64,000 nt of DNA, taken from Okapia johnstoni. Lineage: Eukaryota > Chordata > Mammalia > Artiodactyla > Giraffidae. Under the pieces are notes generated by a model. It was not told the origin of the DNA. It did not search any database and saw only the letters and a list, made by a program, of their open reading frames with translations. This document shows, in pieces, positions 20,491 to 31,401 of this stretch (the first letter of the stretch is position 1; each line of letters opens with the position of its first letter). Location of the stretch: assembly GCA_024291935.2 (NCBI GenBank), contig CM044321.1:60630985-60694984 (forward strand). Direction: 5' to 3'. A program made the translations under genes and the position numbers.

Positions 20491-20919
20491 TCAGCTTCGG
20501 CAGCCTAACCTAAACCAATCCATGCTGTTCCTAGATTTAGGAACGAAAAGAATCCTCCACAGTATTACAGTCTTCTCTGCTGCTGAACTATACTGGCAGA
20601 AAAAGAAATTCCAAGAATTAAAAAAAAAGATACAAAGTAGACAAACATGTCACTGTTAACTTAGTAAGACACTGTTGGTAAAAATGCACACTGCAGCTGG
20701 AAGGGACCCTGAAATGGGATGATCCAAACACTTGATCCTCGTCTGTTGTTAGTTTACAGATAACCATGCGCTTTTCTGAGATTCTGCAGTGTTGGTTATC
20801 TGAACCATAGATGTGACAGTTATTCTCATCAAGTAATCGTCGCTGAGGAAGTCCATATTCTAGAGAGGTAAGAGCCAGAGGTAGCTAGTCTCATGCCCCA
20901 GATGATTCCTGCCTTTCGC
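20491..20919. other. Unique intronic DNA
   Basis: Short single-copy-looking stretch between the Bov-A2 and the split MIR. Nothing else recognised. Confidence 0.5.
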
Positions 20920-20997
20920 ACTTGGCAACTCGGTCACTTGGGCCTCACTTGTGCTGGAGTTTTCTCATCTGAAAAATGTAAACAGTAACTCTCTTAT
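20920..20997 (+). mobile_element. MIR SINE, left part (split by the composite BovB insertion)
   Basis: The segment ggtcacttgggcctcactt, ttttctcatctgaaaaatgt is MIR in sense orientation. Its continuation lies on the far side of the insertion, at 21702-21800 (gttatgagaatacaataaaa, ctagtgcagtgtttggtgtg). The two halves join cleanly once the insertion and one copy of the direct repeat are removed. Confidence 0.75.
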
Positions 20998-21694
20998 GTT
21001 CCAGCTGTTCCTGCCTATCAAACTTTAACTCAGAAAAGTCAGCCTCATCCTTCCTGCCTTCTCTGTTATGTTCTGGTCTGTGCTAAAGTAATAATAGCTG
21101 CCATTTATAAAGGACACTTGTACACACCGGACACTGCACTAGAGTATCTCATACTTTATTGTATTGTCATAACAACTTACAAGAGAATTCAGTTCAGTTC
21201 AGTCGTTCAGACATTACTTTGCCAACAAAGGTCTGTCTAGTCAAAGCTATGGTTTTTCCAATAGTCATGTATGGATGTGAGAGTTGGACTATAAAGAAAG
21301 CTGAGCGTCAAAGAATTGATGCTTTTGAACTGTGGTGTTGGAGAAGACTCTTGAAAGTCCCTTGGACTGCAAGGAGATCCAACCAGTCCATCCTAAAGGA
21401 GATCAGTCGTGGGTGTTCATTGGAAGGACTGATGCTGAAGCTGAAACTCCAGTACTTTGGCCACCTGATGCAAAGAGCTGACTCATTAGAAAAGACCCTG
21501 ATGCTGAGAAAGATTGAAAGCAGGAGGAGAAGGAGACGACAGAGGAGAGGATGAGATGGTTGAATGGCATCACCGACTCAATGGACATGAGTTTGAGTAA
21601 GCTCCAGCAGTTGGTGATGGACAGGGAGGCCTGGTGTGCTGCAGTCCATGGAGTCACAAAGAATCAGACATGACTGAGCCACTGAACTGAACTG
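20998..21694 (+). mobile_element. Composite BovB insertion with an inverted copy of its 3' flank
   Basis: The insertion is bounded by an 11-base direct repeat aactctcttat (20987-20997 and 21695-21705). Bases 21003-21186 are the reverse complement of the sequence that follows the insertion (21702-21873), at roughly 88-90% identity. Bases 21187-21210 are the reverse complement of the BovB 3' tip. From about 21210 to 21694 lies a 5'-truncated BovB in + orientation, encoding the reverse transcriptase C-terminal segment (MVFPIVMYGCESWTIKKAER...). The protein fragment ends in a poly-arginine shift and is not functional. Confidence 0.88.
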
Positions 21695-21873
21695 AACTCT
21701 CTTATAAGTTGTTATGAGAATACAATAAAATGTGAAATACTCTAGTGCAGTGTTTGGTGTGTACAAGTGTCTTTTATAAATGGCAGCTATTATTTAGCAT
21801 ATACTAGAACATAACAGAAGGCAGGAAGGATGAGGCTGACTTTTTTGAGTTAAAGTTTGATAGGTACGCACAG
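21003..21873. repeat. Long inverted repeat (arms 21003-21210 and about 21670-21873)
   Basis: The left arm (gttcctgcctatcaaacttt, cagcctcatccttcctgcct, atagctgccatttataaagg, acactgcactagagtatctc) pairs with the right arm (ctctagtgcagtgtttggtg, aaatggcagctattattt, ggcaggaaggatgaggctga). Arms are about 170-200 bases and the spacer is about 460 bases of BovB. A transcript could fold this into extended double-stranded RNA. Confidence 0.9.
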
Positions 21874-21914
21874 CTGAGTCAAGGGTGAAATCCCAGTGTG
21901 GGCTGTTGGAAGCT

Positions 21915-22170
21915 TTTTAAAAAAATTTATGTATTTTAATTTTGGCTCTGCAGGGTGTTCCTTGCTGCATGCAGGCTTTCTCTGGTTCCGGTGAGCGGGG
22001 GTTGCTCTCGAGTTGCGATCCACAGCCTTCTCACTGCAGTGGCTTCTCCTGTTGCAGAGCCCAGGCTCTAGGAGCACGGGCGTAGTTGCTCCTTGGAATG
22101 TGAAATCTTTCTGGGCCAGGGATCGAACCCACATCCCCTGCATTGGCAGGTGGACCACCAGAGAGGTCCC
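21915..22170 (-). mobile_element. CHR-type tRNA-derived SINE, - orientation
   Basis: It has the T-rich start, then tctgcagggtgttccttgct, ggagcacgggcgtagttgct, gggccagggatcgaacccac and the head complement caggtggaccaccagaga. The flanking duplication is tgttggaagcttttt on the left and tgttgtaagcttttt on the right (21904-21918, 22171-22185). Confidence 0.9.
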
Positions 22171-22317
22171 TGTTGTAAGCTTTTTACTCTAGGATCCATA
22201 GCTGTTGCATGTACTGTTACTATTTGACGGGCTGATAACCATCAAATTGGGAATATTCCTTTTCTTGATTCTTGAATCCAGATTACCTGACTGGTGGGTG
22301 AAATTCATAACCTCTCA

Positions 22318-22440
22318 ACCTCAGTTTTCTTATCTATAAGTCAGGATAATAATGATTGAGGGTTGTTTTGAGAACCGTGTTAGTTAATACGTGTAAAGTG
22401 CTTAAAAAACCAGTGCCTGGCACAGTCATTGTTCAAGGAA
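22318..22440 (+). mobile_element. MIR SINE, + orientation
   Basis: It reads acctcagttttcttatctat, then ataataatgattgagggttg, then gtaaagtgcttaaaaaacca and gtgcctggcacag, which is the 3' half of MIR in order. Confidence 0.8.
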
Positions 22441-22464
22441 TGTTGGAGTTAATAATCACTGTCA

Positions 22465-22630
22465 TTATTCAGCTTATACCTCATGACAGGAACTGTGCTA
22501 ACTTTGTTACGGGATGTTGTTTGGTTCTCTTAGCAACCTTCCAAGGTAAGTGTTATCATCGGGAGACCCCGAGAGTTAGGAGGACTTTGCCTGAGGTTGT
22601 ATAATTTGTTGTGACAGAGGTAGGACTGAC
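22465..22630 (-). mobile_element. MIR-like SINE, - orientation
   Basis: The order aggaactgtgctaactttgt, cttagcaaccttccaaggta, agtgttatcatc, gaggttgtataatttg, gaggtaggactgacc follows the reverse complement of MIR. It lies head to head with the preceding MIR. Confidence 0.6.
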
Positions 22631-24334
22631 CCTACAGCATTTTCCTGCAGACATGTGCTCCTGTGGGCCTGTGAAATGCACATATTGGGTCCTCAGGGAG
22701 GGCGCAGCAGTTGGCGTGCCATCCATCTCCGGTGGCTAGGACTGTCTTAGGCCCCTAGACCGGGTGGGGTGGGCCTCCAGTGGCGGGTGAAGTGCTCCTT
22801 AGAGCCATTTCTCTCATCAGGGTGTGTGTGGCTGGCCTTTGGCCAGAGGCCATGCCTGCCCAAGGGACCAGCCCTGCCCAGTTGCAGAGGGCAGTGGTTA
22901 GAGGTGAGAAATCTAGTTCAGGGAATCGCCCAGACATGACATCTTCTTTAAGTTTTTTTATATACAAATTCTCTGGCAGGATTCCGTTTCATTTTAGTCT
23001 TAACAAGATATTTGTTTAAGGATTATAAACCTGATTACAAAAATTTCATAGTGCCTGACAAGTGAATTATGAAGCTGACTAAAAACAAAACTGGCCATGG
23101 TAATTTTTCTTTTTAAACAACCCTGGCAATGTGTAAAGTGTCTCCTCCTCAGTCCAGTGTGTTGTAATATTAAACTGTAATTAAGTCTTTAAAAGTTGCC
23201 CTTCTGGGTTAAAAGCCTTTTTATTAGAAGTAATTACATTTTTTCCTTTTTTAATATTAAGAGAAGCTTGCAATGTATTGGTTCTGTAAAGTTATACATA
23301 GCCTAAAGAAAAATATTACCTTGAATTCACTCCCTATTATCTTCTTAGGAAAAATTGAATAAGCAGGATGAACGGGAAGCAGTATTTTTCTAAACTCTTT
23401 CTGGCTAGTTCATGTGGAAGTAGGCCATACGATTTCTTAATTGAAAGGCCCTTCTGTAATAATAAACGTTTCTGATGTCTAATATTTCATTTCAAGCATG
23501 TAGAACAATGCCAGATGCCCTGTAAGATTGGTTATGCCTCACAAGTGTTGTGAGTTATGTTTAGAGGCATAGATTTTAGTGAATGATGTTAAAGTGTCGT
23601 TGAAATTGTACTTATTTTTTTTAAATAAGACCAAAGCCACTTTTCTTAGTAATGATACTCAGTCACTTATAAATTGTATGTTTTCTACTGCCACTTCTTA
23701 AGTTTATATTCATTTTATTGAACATGGGACTTTTTTAATGTCTTAAGTGAGATTTGTTATTGCTTATATAGCCAAATAATTAAATATGTACTCACGTAGA
23801 CATGAACCAGTTATGCCATTGAGTCTTCTCCTGAAGGTGTCCCCAACACAAAACGAGACTTTGTGGTGTCATTGGGAATACTCTGAGGTGACTTTTATCA
23901 CGGGCAGTTTAATTAGAAAAGTGAGCCTTCTGTATCTTTTGCTGTTAAGTCATAGCTATGGAATATCACCCCTTGGTATGCCGTTGTACCTATCTGTCAT
24001 GTGGGCAGACAGTTTGATGTTCAGGAGTTGTTGTCAAGTCCCAGACCCTAAAGGAGCCTCTCACGAGTAAGCTTCCAACCTTAATGGAGAGCGCGGTGCT
24101 TGGGTACACTGCCTTGTCACTTTATTCGAATGACCTTGGATGCTGGGCACAATACATACAACAAGCACTTCTGCTGATGAGGTGTGCCTGGGCCGGTAGT
24201 TTGAATTCCTCTGGTTGATTTTAAGGAGACTTGGGAATTTTTTCATTTGCCATTCAGAGAGTTCCTGTGTCTTGGTATCTTTCAGGTAAGGCATGGAGAG
24301 ACCTTCACATTTATATTTTTTCATAATGGCTTCC
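22631..24334. other. Unique intronic DNA
   Basis: No repeats recognised. The stretch at about 23080-23800 is AT-rich with several TAAT/ATTA cores and looks like ordinary or possibly conserved noncoding DNA. Confidence 0.5.
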
Positions 24335-25137
24335 TTGAGCTATCACTCACACACTGTACAGTTGGCCCGTTTAAATAGTAAAATTCAGTGTTTTTAGTAT
24401 ATTTATGGAATTGTGCAGCCATCACCACAGTCAACTGTAGAGCATTTTCATCACTCCCAAAACCACTCTCCATTGCCCCCCTACACTTCACCCCTAGGCT
24501 ACTAACTGTTCACCTGCTTTCTGTCTTTATGGATTTGCCCATTCTGGACGTTTCATATATAATACACAATCTTTTGTGACTGGCTTTCACTTGGCGTGAC
24601 ATTTTCAAGGTTCACCCATGTTGTAATATGCAGCTCATTCCTTTTTATTGCCAAATAGTATTCCACGGTATGAATAAACTACGTTTTATCAGTTGATGAG
24701 CATTTACATTGTTTCAACCTTTAAACTATTACGAATAGTGTTGCTGTGACCCCTCATGTGTAATGTTTTTGGTGTGTGGACATGCCTTTTTATTTCCCTT
24801 GGCTTGGATATATACCTAGGAGTGGAATAGCTGGGTCATCTGGTAACTCAGTGTTTAGCCTTTGAAGAACTGCCAGGCTTTTCTAAAGTGGCTGCATCAT
24901 TTTGTGTTTCTACCGGGAGTGTGTGAGGCTTCTAATTTCTCCATATCCTTGGCAACGCTGGATATTATTACTGTTTTTATTTTAACCATCCTCGTGGATA
25001 TGAAGTGGTACCTCATTGTGCCTTTGTTTTACACTTTTCTGATGGCTGATGATGTTGAGCATTTTAATGGCCATTTGCTTATCTTGTTTGGAGAAATTTC
25101 TATTCAGATACTTGTTAATTATTTTTTAAAAGCGTTT

Positions 25138-25260
25138 ATCACTCAGTCATGTCTGACTCTTTGTGACCCCATGAACTGTAGCCCACCAGGCTTCTCTGTC
25201 CATGGAATTCTCCAGGCAAGAATACTGGAGTGGGTTGCCATTCCCTTCTCCAGGGGATCA
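25138..25260 (-). mobile_element. Bov-tA SINE fragment, - orientation, start of a fold-back
   Basis: It reads atcactcagtcatgtctgac, accccatgaactgtagccca, gcaagaatactggagtgggt, ending ttctccaggggatcatcaaa. Its inner 42 bases are then repeated as an exact reverse complement (25269-25310). Confidence 0.9.
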
Positions 25261-25310
25261 TCAAAGGTAATGGCAACCCACTCCAGTATTCTTGCCTGGA
25301 GAATTCCATG
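25201..25310. repeat. Perfect 42-bp inverted repeat (hairpin) within SINE sequence
   Basis: The left arm 25201-25242 begins catggaattctccaggcaag. The right arm 25269-25310 is its exact reverse complement and ends cttgcctggagaattccatg. The spacer is 26 bases. No mismatch was found between the arms. Confidence 0.96.
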
Positions 25311-25314
25311 TTTT

Positions 25315-25436
25315 TGTTCTTACTTTGACCTTACCACGTGGCCTGTAAAATCTCAGTTCCGGACTAGGGATTGAACCCGGGTCACAGCAGTGAAAGCGCT
25401 GAATCCTAACCACTAGGCACCCAGGGAACTCCCTGG
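25315..25436 (-). mobile_element. CHR-type SINE fragment, - orientation
   Basis: A short T run is followed by cacgtggcctgtaaaatctc, gggattgaacccgggtcac, cctaaccactaggcacccag and ggaactccctgg, the complement of the CHR/tRNA-derived head. It abuts the fold-back. Confidence 0.85.
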
Positions 25437-25596
25437 ATTCTGTACCCATTTAAAAGTTGTGTTACTTGGTTTCCATTATTGAGACTTAAAGAGTTCTTCA
25501 TGTATTCTCGATATAAATCCTTTATCATATGTGATTTGCAAATACTTTCTCCCATTCTGTGAGTTGCTTTTGCACTTTCTTGGTGGTGGTATGGTA

Positions 25597-26095
25597 TTTT
25601 TTTTCTTCTACTTTAAAAAATTGTGGTAAAATCCACGTAAATTTTCCATCTGAATCATTCTAAAGTATGTAGTTCAGTGGCTTTAAGTGCTGTCGTAATG
25701 TGCAACCATCACCACTATCCATCTCCAGAATTCTTTTCATTTTGCCAGATAAAAATTCTTGATGCATTAAATAGTAACTCCCCATACCCTCCTGCCTCGT
25801 TCCCTGGCAACCACCGTTCTCCTTTCTGTCTCTGAATTTGACTACTCTAGGTACTAGGTGCCTCAGGAAAGGATTCATGTGATGTTGTCTTTTTGTGACT
25901 GGCCTTTTTCCACCTAGCATAACGTTTTCAAACAGAGATTATTGTATAGAACAGAATTTTCTTCCTTTTGAAGGCTAACATCCACTTCTATGTATGTACC
26001 ATACTTGTTTATCCATTCATCAGTCAGTGGATACTTGAATTGCTTCCAGTTTTTGGTTATTGTGAGTAATGCTGCTATGAACATGGATGTAGAAA
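25597..26095 (-). mobile_element. Second L1M 3' end nested in the first
   Basis: After a T-rich start, the sequence runs tgtggtaaaatccacgtaaa, gtgcaaccatcaccactatc, ggcaaccaccgttctccttt, tgactactctaggtactagg, gtttatccattcatcag, atgctgctatgaacatgg. This is another complete run through the L1 3' region while the host L1 resumes at gtgttcttcaaagtacac. A tggtggtggt motif on both sides may be the target-site duplication. Confidence 0.75.
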
Positions 26096-26206
26096 ATGGT
26101 GGTGGTGTTCTTCAAAGTACACAAGATTTAGATTTTGATGAAGCCCAGTTTATTTATGTTTTTCTTTTGTTGTTCGTGCTTTTGTTGTCATGTCTAAGAA
26201 TCCATT

Positions 26207-26455
26207 GCTTGGGACTTCCCTGGTGGTCCAGTGGTTAAGAACCCACCTTGCAATGCAGGGGCTCAGGTGCGATCCCTGATTGGGGAACTAAGATCCCACA
26301 TGATGCAGAGCAACTAAACTAAGCTTCCTGGCTGCAGCTACTGAGGCCGTGTGCCCCGGAGCCCGCCTGCCCCAGCTAGACCATCTGTACGCCGCAATGA
26401 AGATACTGGATGATGCAACCAGACCCAATGCAGCCAAATAAATAAATATTAAAAA
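26207..26455 (+). mobile_element. CHR-type SINE, + orientation, full length
   Basis: It begins gggacttccctggtggtcca and continues with gtggttaagaacccacctt, ggggaactaagatcccacat, ctgaggccgtgtgccccgg and caatgaagatactggatgat, ending in an A-rich taaataaatatt tail. The tRNA-like A and B box region is recognisable at the start. Confidence 0.93.
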
Positions 26456-26560
26456 ACAAAAAAACCATTGCCTAATCCAACGTTACAAAGATTTCCATTT
26501 CCTTCTAAGAGTTGAATAGCATTAGCTCTTCCATTAGGTCTTTGATCCTTTGGAGTTAAT

Positions 26561-28684
26561 GTTGGTGTATACTGGAGGTCACATTCTGTTTTACGGAATG
26601 GTGGCGCTAAACTTATCCTCCGATTGTGAGGTCCACTCCGGTTGTGTTGTGAAGCTGGAGCTTAAAGGGGTCGGCGCGGGGCCCTTCTCTGCCACAGCGC
26701 CGCCACTCCCACCTGCAGCGGCTCCCCATGCTCGGCCTCTCAGCCCCGCAGGATTGAGAACTCTGGAGCGATGGCTTCGGCAGGGATTATTTTTGTATCC
26801 TCTTCATTTTTTTCTTTATTCATCGTGATGGATTCATTCTTCCTCTCTTATCTACCCCCACAGCATCATTTATGTCAGGCAGAAAATCCCCCCACACTTC
26901 AGCAAGCCTCTCTGGGCTTTGGAAGTCACACCTGAGTGGAGGCATCGTCTCTTCTGTTCTTTTTCTCATCTCCTTCTGAACCACGTTCCAGCAGAGTGGG
27001 CCCAGGAGGAATCTTGGTGTTACACCTCAAGGCAACTTCCCTCCCTTCTAACAAATACAGAAGACCTAACCCAAGAGAAGGACCAGAGTGCTGTTGCCAA
27101 GGTGTAGTTTTCACAGGACTTCTTGGGGATGAATAGATTGTTTTAGTCCCTTTTCTTGGTTACCAGACCAACCATTAAATGACAAGCCTTTCTTGGTTTT
27201 TCCAGTGTTGACTGATCATTTTTGCTCTTCAGTAAGAACAAAGATAAAACTGGCCCAGGCTGTTTTGGAGGAGTCCCCTGGCTTGCGTGTGTATATACCA
27301 CATGCAGATTTTCTGTTTTTCTGTATAATCAGATTCTTTGGGTTTTGGTTCCTCTTGCTGTTGAAATTAACAGTACTTGAATTCCTAGAACAAAATGCCT
27401 AGCATTTTGGCCAGTCTGGGGTTCCTGGTCTAGCTAATTACATTTTAAACCTTCTTCCCTTACCTTTTGGAGATAGAAAGGTAGAAGATATCAGTGTTTT
27501 TAAAGTAGTGAGTAGTGAGTTAAAAATCCTGAGTGTAACGTAGCTGGAGGTTCCGATCACTCCATGTACTGATGAACTTGGGTGCTGAGCTTGAGAGAGG
27601 CCTTAACTCGGCTCCTTGTTCTTTCAGAGGCTTCCTGACCACCAGTTCCCGTCCGCCTTCTAGGTGCCCTGGTTTCTGAATGATGTGTACTCACTCCACC
27701 AGTGCATGTTTATCAGAGTCCCATCATTTGTAGCTTCCTCTTACAGAACTCAAGTGCCCCAGAAGGGCCAGGTGGAACCAGATGGCCACAGGGACACTGG
27801 ATCTGTTTCTCCCTGGATCTCCTCCCAGGTTTTAGCCAAGGCTCACAACTCAGTCTGAGAGCAGGGGGCCACAGGTGGACATCCAGCCACTTTGTACATC
27901 CTCAGGTTGTGAATGAAGGCATAGGCAATTCAGAACTTACCATTACAACTTTCCATTGCCATTTATTTGTTGAGCTCCTTCAGTGATTTAGGGATCTAAT
28001 CATTGTAACTCAGTATGATGATTGCATTCAGATACTTCGCTCTTTCGATGTGCAGGGAGGACCCATCAAGATGAGGCTGTTACACTTGGGAATTGAGGTG
28101 TGCACTTGTGATGAACCTGGCCCACCTAGGGTGGCCTCACTGAGTGTCTCTGTAGTACTGTGTGAATTCAGGGGAGAGGTGAGTCTGTTTCAGAGAAGGT
28201 GCCTGGGAGAAGACGTGGGGAAGAGGTTGAGCCTGCAGGCTTCAGACGTGTGGAGGTAAGGACCCTTGACACTGTCGTGTGTTATCTCAGTTTGGAGAGC
28301 TCGCTCATCTCTCCACCCCACTCAGCTGGAACCTCGGCCACTGGACTGTCTGTGTCTGGACTGTAGGTGGTCTTGATCCCCATTTCTCAGGCTAGGAGTT
28401 GGGCTGCCAACTGAGTGTGTGACTGGACACAGATGAGAGTTGAGTCTAGGCCCTGTCAATTCAAATTCCACTCCTCGCTTTCCAGGAAGTAGTAGAAGAA
28501 TGAACAAAAAGAGGGAAGAAGGCAAGCTCAGACAGCACAGCGAGTCCTTCAGGACTGTGGGAAGGAAGGGGGAAAAGTGCAGAAAAGGGACGAGAGGGCC
28601 ACATGGTGCAAGGTGTGTTGACGTGCTTTTGTGAGAGAGCTCACGAAGACTGAAACCCTCAAAGGGCTGTGCATATATGTTTTT
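26561..28684. other. Intronic DNA with a small GC/CpG-rich patch
   Basis: Mostly unique sequence. Bases about 26650-26780 are locally rich in G+C and CpG, unlike the surroundings, and include a gcgatggcttcggcagg segment. No exon or repeat family could be assigned. Confidence 0.5.
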
Positions 28685-28952
28685 AAGAAACTGCTTCATT
28701 GAGGCATAACTGACATTCATCTGTTGCACATATTTACTGTGCTCCTCGATGAGTTTTGACACACATATGCACTTGTGAAACTTTACCACAGTCAAGGTAA
28801 TAAACATACCCATCACTGCGAAGTATCCTTGTGTGTCCCCTCAAAGGATAAGTTTAAAGAATAACATAAAGAACTTCTGCACACCCTTTACCCAGATTTA
28901 CCAGTTTTTAACATCTGCCACATTTGCTTGCATTCTGATGTATATAAGCATT
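28685..28952 (-). mobile_element. L1M LINE 3' fragment, - orientation
   Basis: The segments cattgaggcataactgacat, cgatgagttttgacacacat, accacagtcaaggtaataaa and accctttacccagatttacc follow the complement of an old L1 3' UTR. Confidence 0.7.
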
Positions 28953-28954
28953 TG

Positions 28955-29374
28955 ATGTTCAGTCACTAAGTTGTGTCCGACTCTTTGTGACCCTGGGAAC
29001 TGCAGCACACCAGGCTTCCCTGTCCTTCATTGCATCTCCTAGAGTTTGCTTAAACTCATGTCCATTGAGTCAATGATGCAACCCAACCATCTCATCCTCT
29101 GCTGCCCCTTTCTCTTCTTGCCCTCAGTCTTTCCCAGCATCAGGATCGTTTCCATTGAGTCAACTCTTTGCATCAGGTGGCCAAAGTTTTGGATCTTCAC
29201 CATCAGTCCTTTCAGAGAATATTCAGGGTTGAGTTCATTTAGGATTGACTGGTTTGATTTCCTTGCAGTCCTGGGGACTCTCAGAGTCTTCTCCAGCACC
29301 ACAACTCAAAAGCATCAATTCTTCGGCACCCAACCTTCTTTATGGTCCAGCTCTCACATCCGTACATGACTGCT
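28955..29374 (-). mobile_element. BovB LINE 3' end, - orientation
   Basis: It starts atgttcagtcactaagttgt and goes through agtttgcttaaactcatgtc, ccagcatcaggatcgtttcc, catcaggtggccaaagtttt, gcagtcctggggactctcag and ctctcacatccgtacatgac. The minus strand holds a broken reverse-transcriptase tail (RVDSMETILMLGKTEG). Confidence 0.93.
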
Positions 29375-29475
29375 GGAAAAACCCAGGGAAGTCCCGTATA
29401 GATGCATGAGTGTGTGTAAATTTATATAGTAGACACACATTTCCCCCCAGTTTGTTCAAGAGTAGCTTATATAAA

Positions 29476-29573
29476 GAGTGGATATTTGTATATGTATAAT
29501 TGACTCACTTTGCTGTATAACAGACACTAACAGATTGTAGATCAACTATACTCCAATTAAAAAATTAATTAAA
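29476..29573 (+). mobile_element. Short ruminant L1 3' end, + orientation, with target-site duplication
   Basis: The segment gtatatgtataattgactca, ctttgctgtataacagacac, gatcaactatactccaatta, then an A/T-rich tail is the typical L1 3' end of artiodactyls. The flanks aagagtagcttatataaa (29458) and aagagtagctgatataaa (29574) differ by one base, giving an 18-bp duplication. Confidence 0.85.
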
Positions 29574-29591
29574 AAGAGTAGCTGATATAAA

Positions 29592-31401
29592 TGGTGTCGC
29601 TTTATTCCTTAATGTTGCAGTGTATATTTTCAAAAAACAAGTGTAAGCTTTTTAGTATCCGCTGTACAGCTGCCACATTCAGGAATACAGCCTTTTTTAT
29701 CCTATTTTTTATTCCGTGTTCCAGCTTTGTCAGCTTCCCAATGATGTCCTTAGTCACAGCTGCTTTTTCTCATGGTTCAGGTCCAGTGCAGGAGCACGCA
29801 TGCACTTAAGCATCCCCTTCTTTAGTCTCCTTGGATTTGAACAGTTCCTCATTTTTCGTCTTTCAGGCAATCAACAGTTAGGAAGAGTACAACTTTTATA
29901 GAGTGTCAGAGGGATTTGAGCAGGTGGGGAAATAGGATCCTCCGGACTTGGGGAGGATGAACAGGTGTGAGATGCAAGGGGGAGGCAGAGCGGAGTGAGA
30001 GTAGTGGCCTTGTTGCTTGGCTCTGAGAGGCCAAGTAGGGGGAGGAAATACTGATGAGATTACTTGGCTGCAGATGGCACTGGACAAGAGCAGAGCACCT
30101 TGCAGGGTCCTGGTGTGGCTCGTGACCTGGAAATGAAGTAATGCAAGAGGAGGGGGAAGAAGAAAAGAAAAACTGGGAAGGTATTTTTATGTCCCCGAGG
30201 TGTATATATTCATTTCTGCATACTTGATGGACACTGTGACACCTCCAGTTTAGAAAGAGATTGTGAAATCTTAGGAGTTTTAGAGCCTGTGGCCAGATCT
30301 AAGTTGTTTGCATGAAGGTCCGGTGCCGTGAAGTCACCCTTGGGCACACGTTGGTAGCTGGTAGCTCTTCAGCCTTAGGTGGAGGGAAGTTTGTCTTCTT
30401 AGCTTTAAGGAGTCGAGGCTGGTGTCTTCTTGGGCTGAGTCTAGTGTACCAAGTTTTAGGGAAGTTCATGACCCCACAAGTGAAAGAAGGCCAAGATCTC
30501 CAGCTGAGACCATATGCAGAGCCTCACCTTAAGGATGGGCTTTGAAGGGAGAGAGGCATAGGTGGAGTTTACAGTTTTGTTATGTAGTCTCTGTAGTGTA
30601 GTTATCACTTTTGTGTGTGTGTAATAGTTCACTAAGTGCAAGGAGTTACCTCTGGATCTCCATAGAGTAGAGTCTGGAAAATTTAGCAGTCTTAACTGAC
30701 GAAGAGTTAGTTTTGTAATCCTTGTAATGCAAAGAACATTGCAGGGTGTGGGGCAGGAGATCTCTCACTGACAGGGCAGCTCTAGAAACTGTTAGGTTTT
30801 CCATTTGGTAGAACGTTTATCACTTACATTAGTCTATGGTAATGCCTAAAATCAGTGATTTTCCTTGGTTCCTTTGTCAGGAGACTTGGGAATATCATTT
30901 TCTTCAGAGTTTTTACAATGTTTTAAGGGTGGGATTCGTTTAAAATTCATCTTGCTATCGGAATATCTGCTGGCTAGGATTTTTCTATTCTTATATCTGA
31001 AGAGAACATATAGGACCCTGTACTTTCTAAAATAGTCTTAGGTTTTAAAATAAAGAGTAGTAAAGATGGAAAAAGCTTTTCGCCCTGGTCCCTGATCCCT
31101 GGTCACATTTGTCATTTAGACACTCATGTTGCAGTTTATACATCTCTAAAATAGAGATGATAATCGCTCATGTCCTGGATTGGTGTGCATGTGAAGACTT
31201 GTCTTCAGATGGTAGTGGGAAGGTTGGTGTCCATATAATTACCTATTATGAGCTGTATTTTCCTTTAATTTGCACTGAAAATATTTTAAAGAGGCAGTTG
31301 CCTTATGTGAAATTATCACAAGATCATATAACCATGTTCTCTTTCTTTGTGGAAAATTAGACTTTTAAATTGAGCCTTAGTTAATGTAGATTTAAGTATT
31401 A
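29592..31401. other. Mostly unique intronic DNA with one MIR
   Basis: Apart from a MIR-like stretch at about 31095-31195 (gcagtttatacatctctaaa, atagagatgataatcgctc), nothing is recognised. The open frames at 29591-29901 and 30312-30545 are not protein-like. Confidence 0.5.

Larger units (their letters stand above)
24335..26560 (-). mobile_element. Ancient L1M LINE, - orientation, with nested insertions
   Basis: The segment follows the complement of the L1M 3' end over about 2 kb: ccatcaccacagtcaactgt, gtattccacggtatgaataa, tggatatatacctaggagtg, aagaactgccaggcttttct, gtggtacctcattgtgcc, ttgcaaatactttctcccat, gatgaagcccagtttattta, aagaatccattgct. It is interrupted by a Bov-tA/CHR block (25138-25436), a second L1 (about 25597-26095) and a CHR SINE (26207-26455). 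No reading frame survives. Confidence 0.85.

Noticed and set aside
21159..21554. 131-codon frame resembling a reverse transcriptase, considered as a gene
   Set aside because: It is the C-terminal remnant of BovB ORF2 in a truncated insertion, without the catalytic domain and ending in a frameshifted basic tail.
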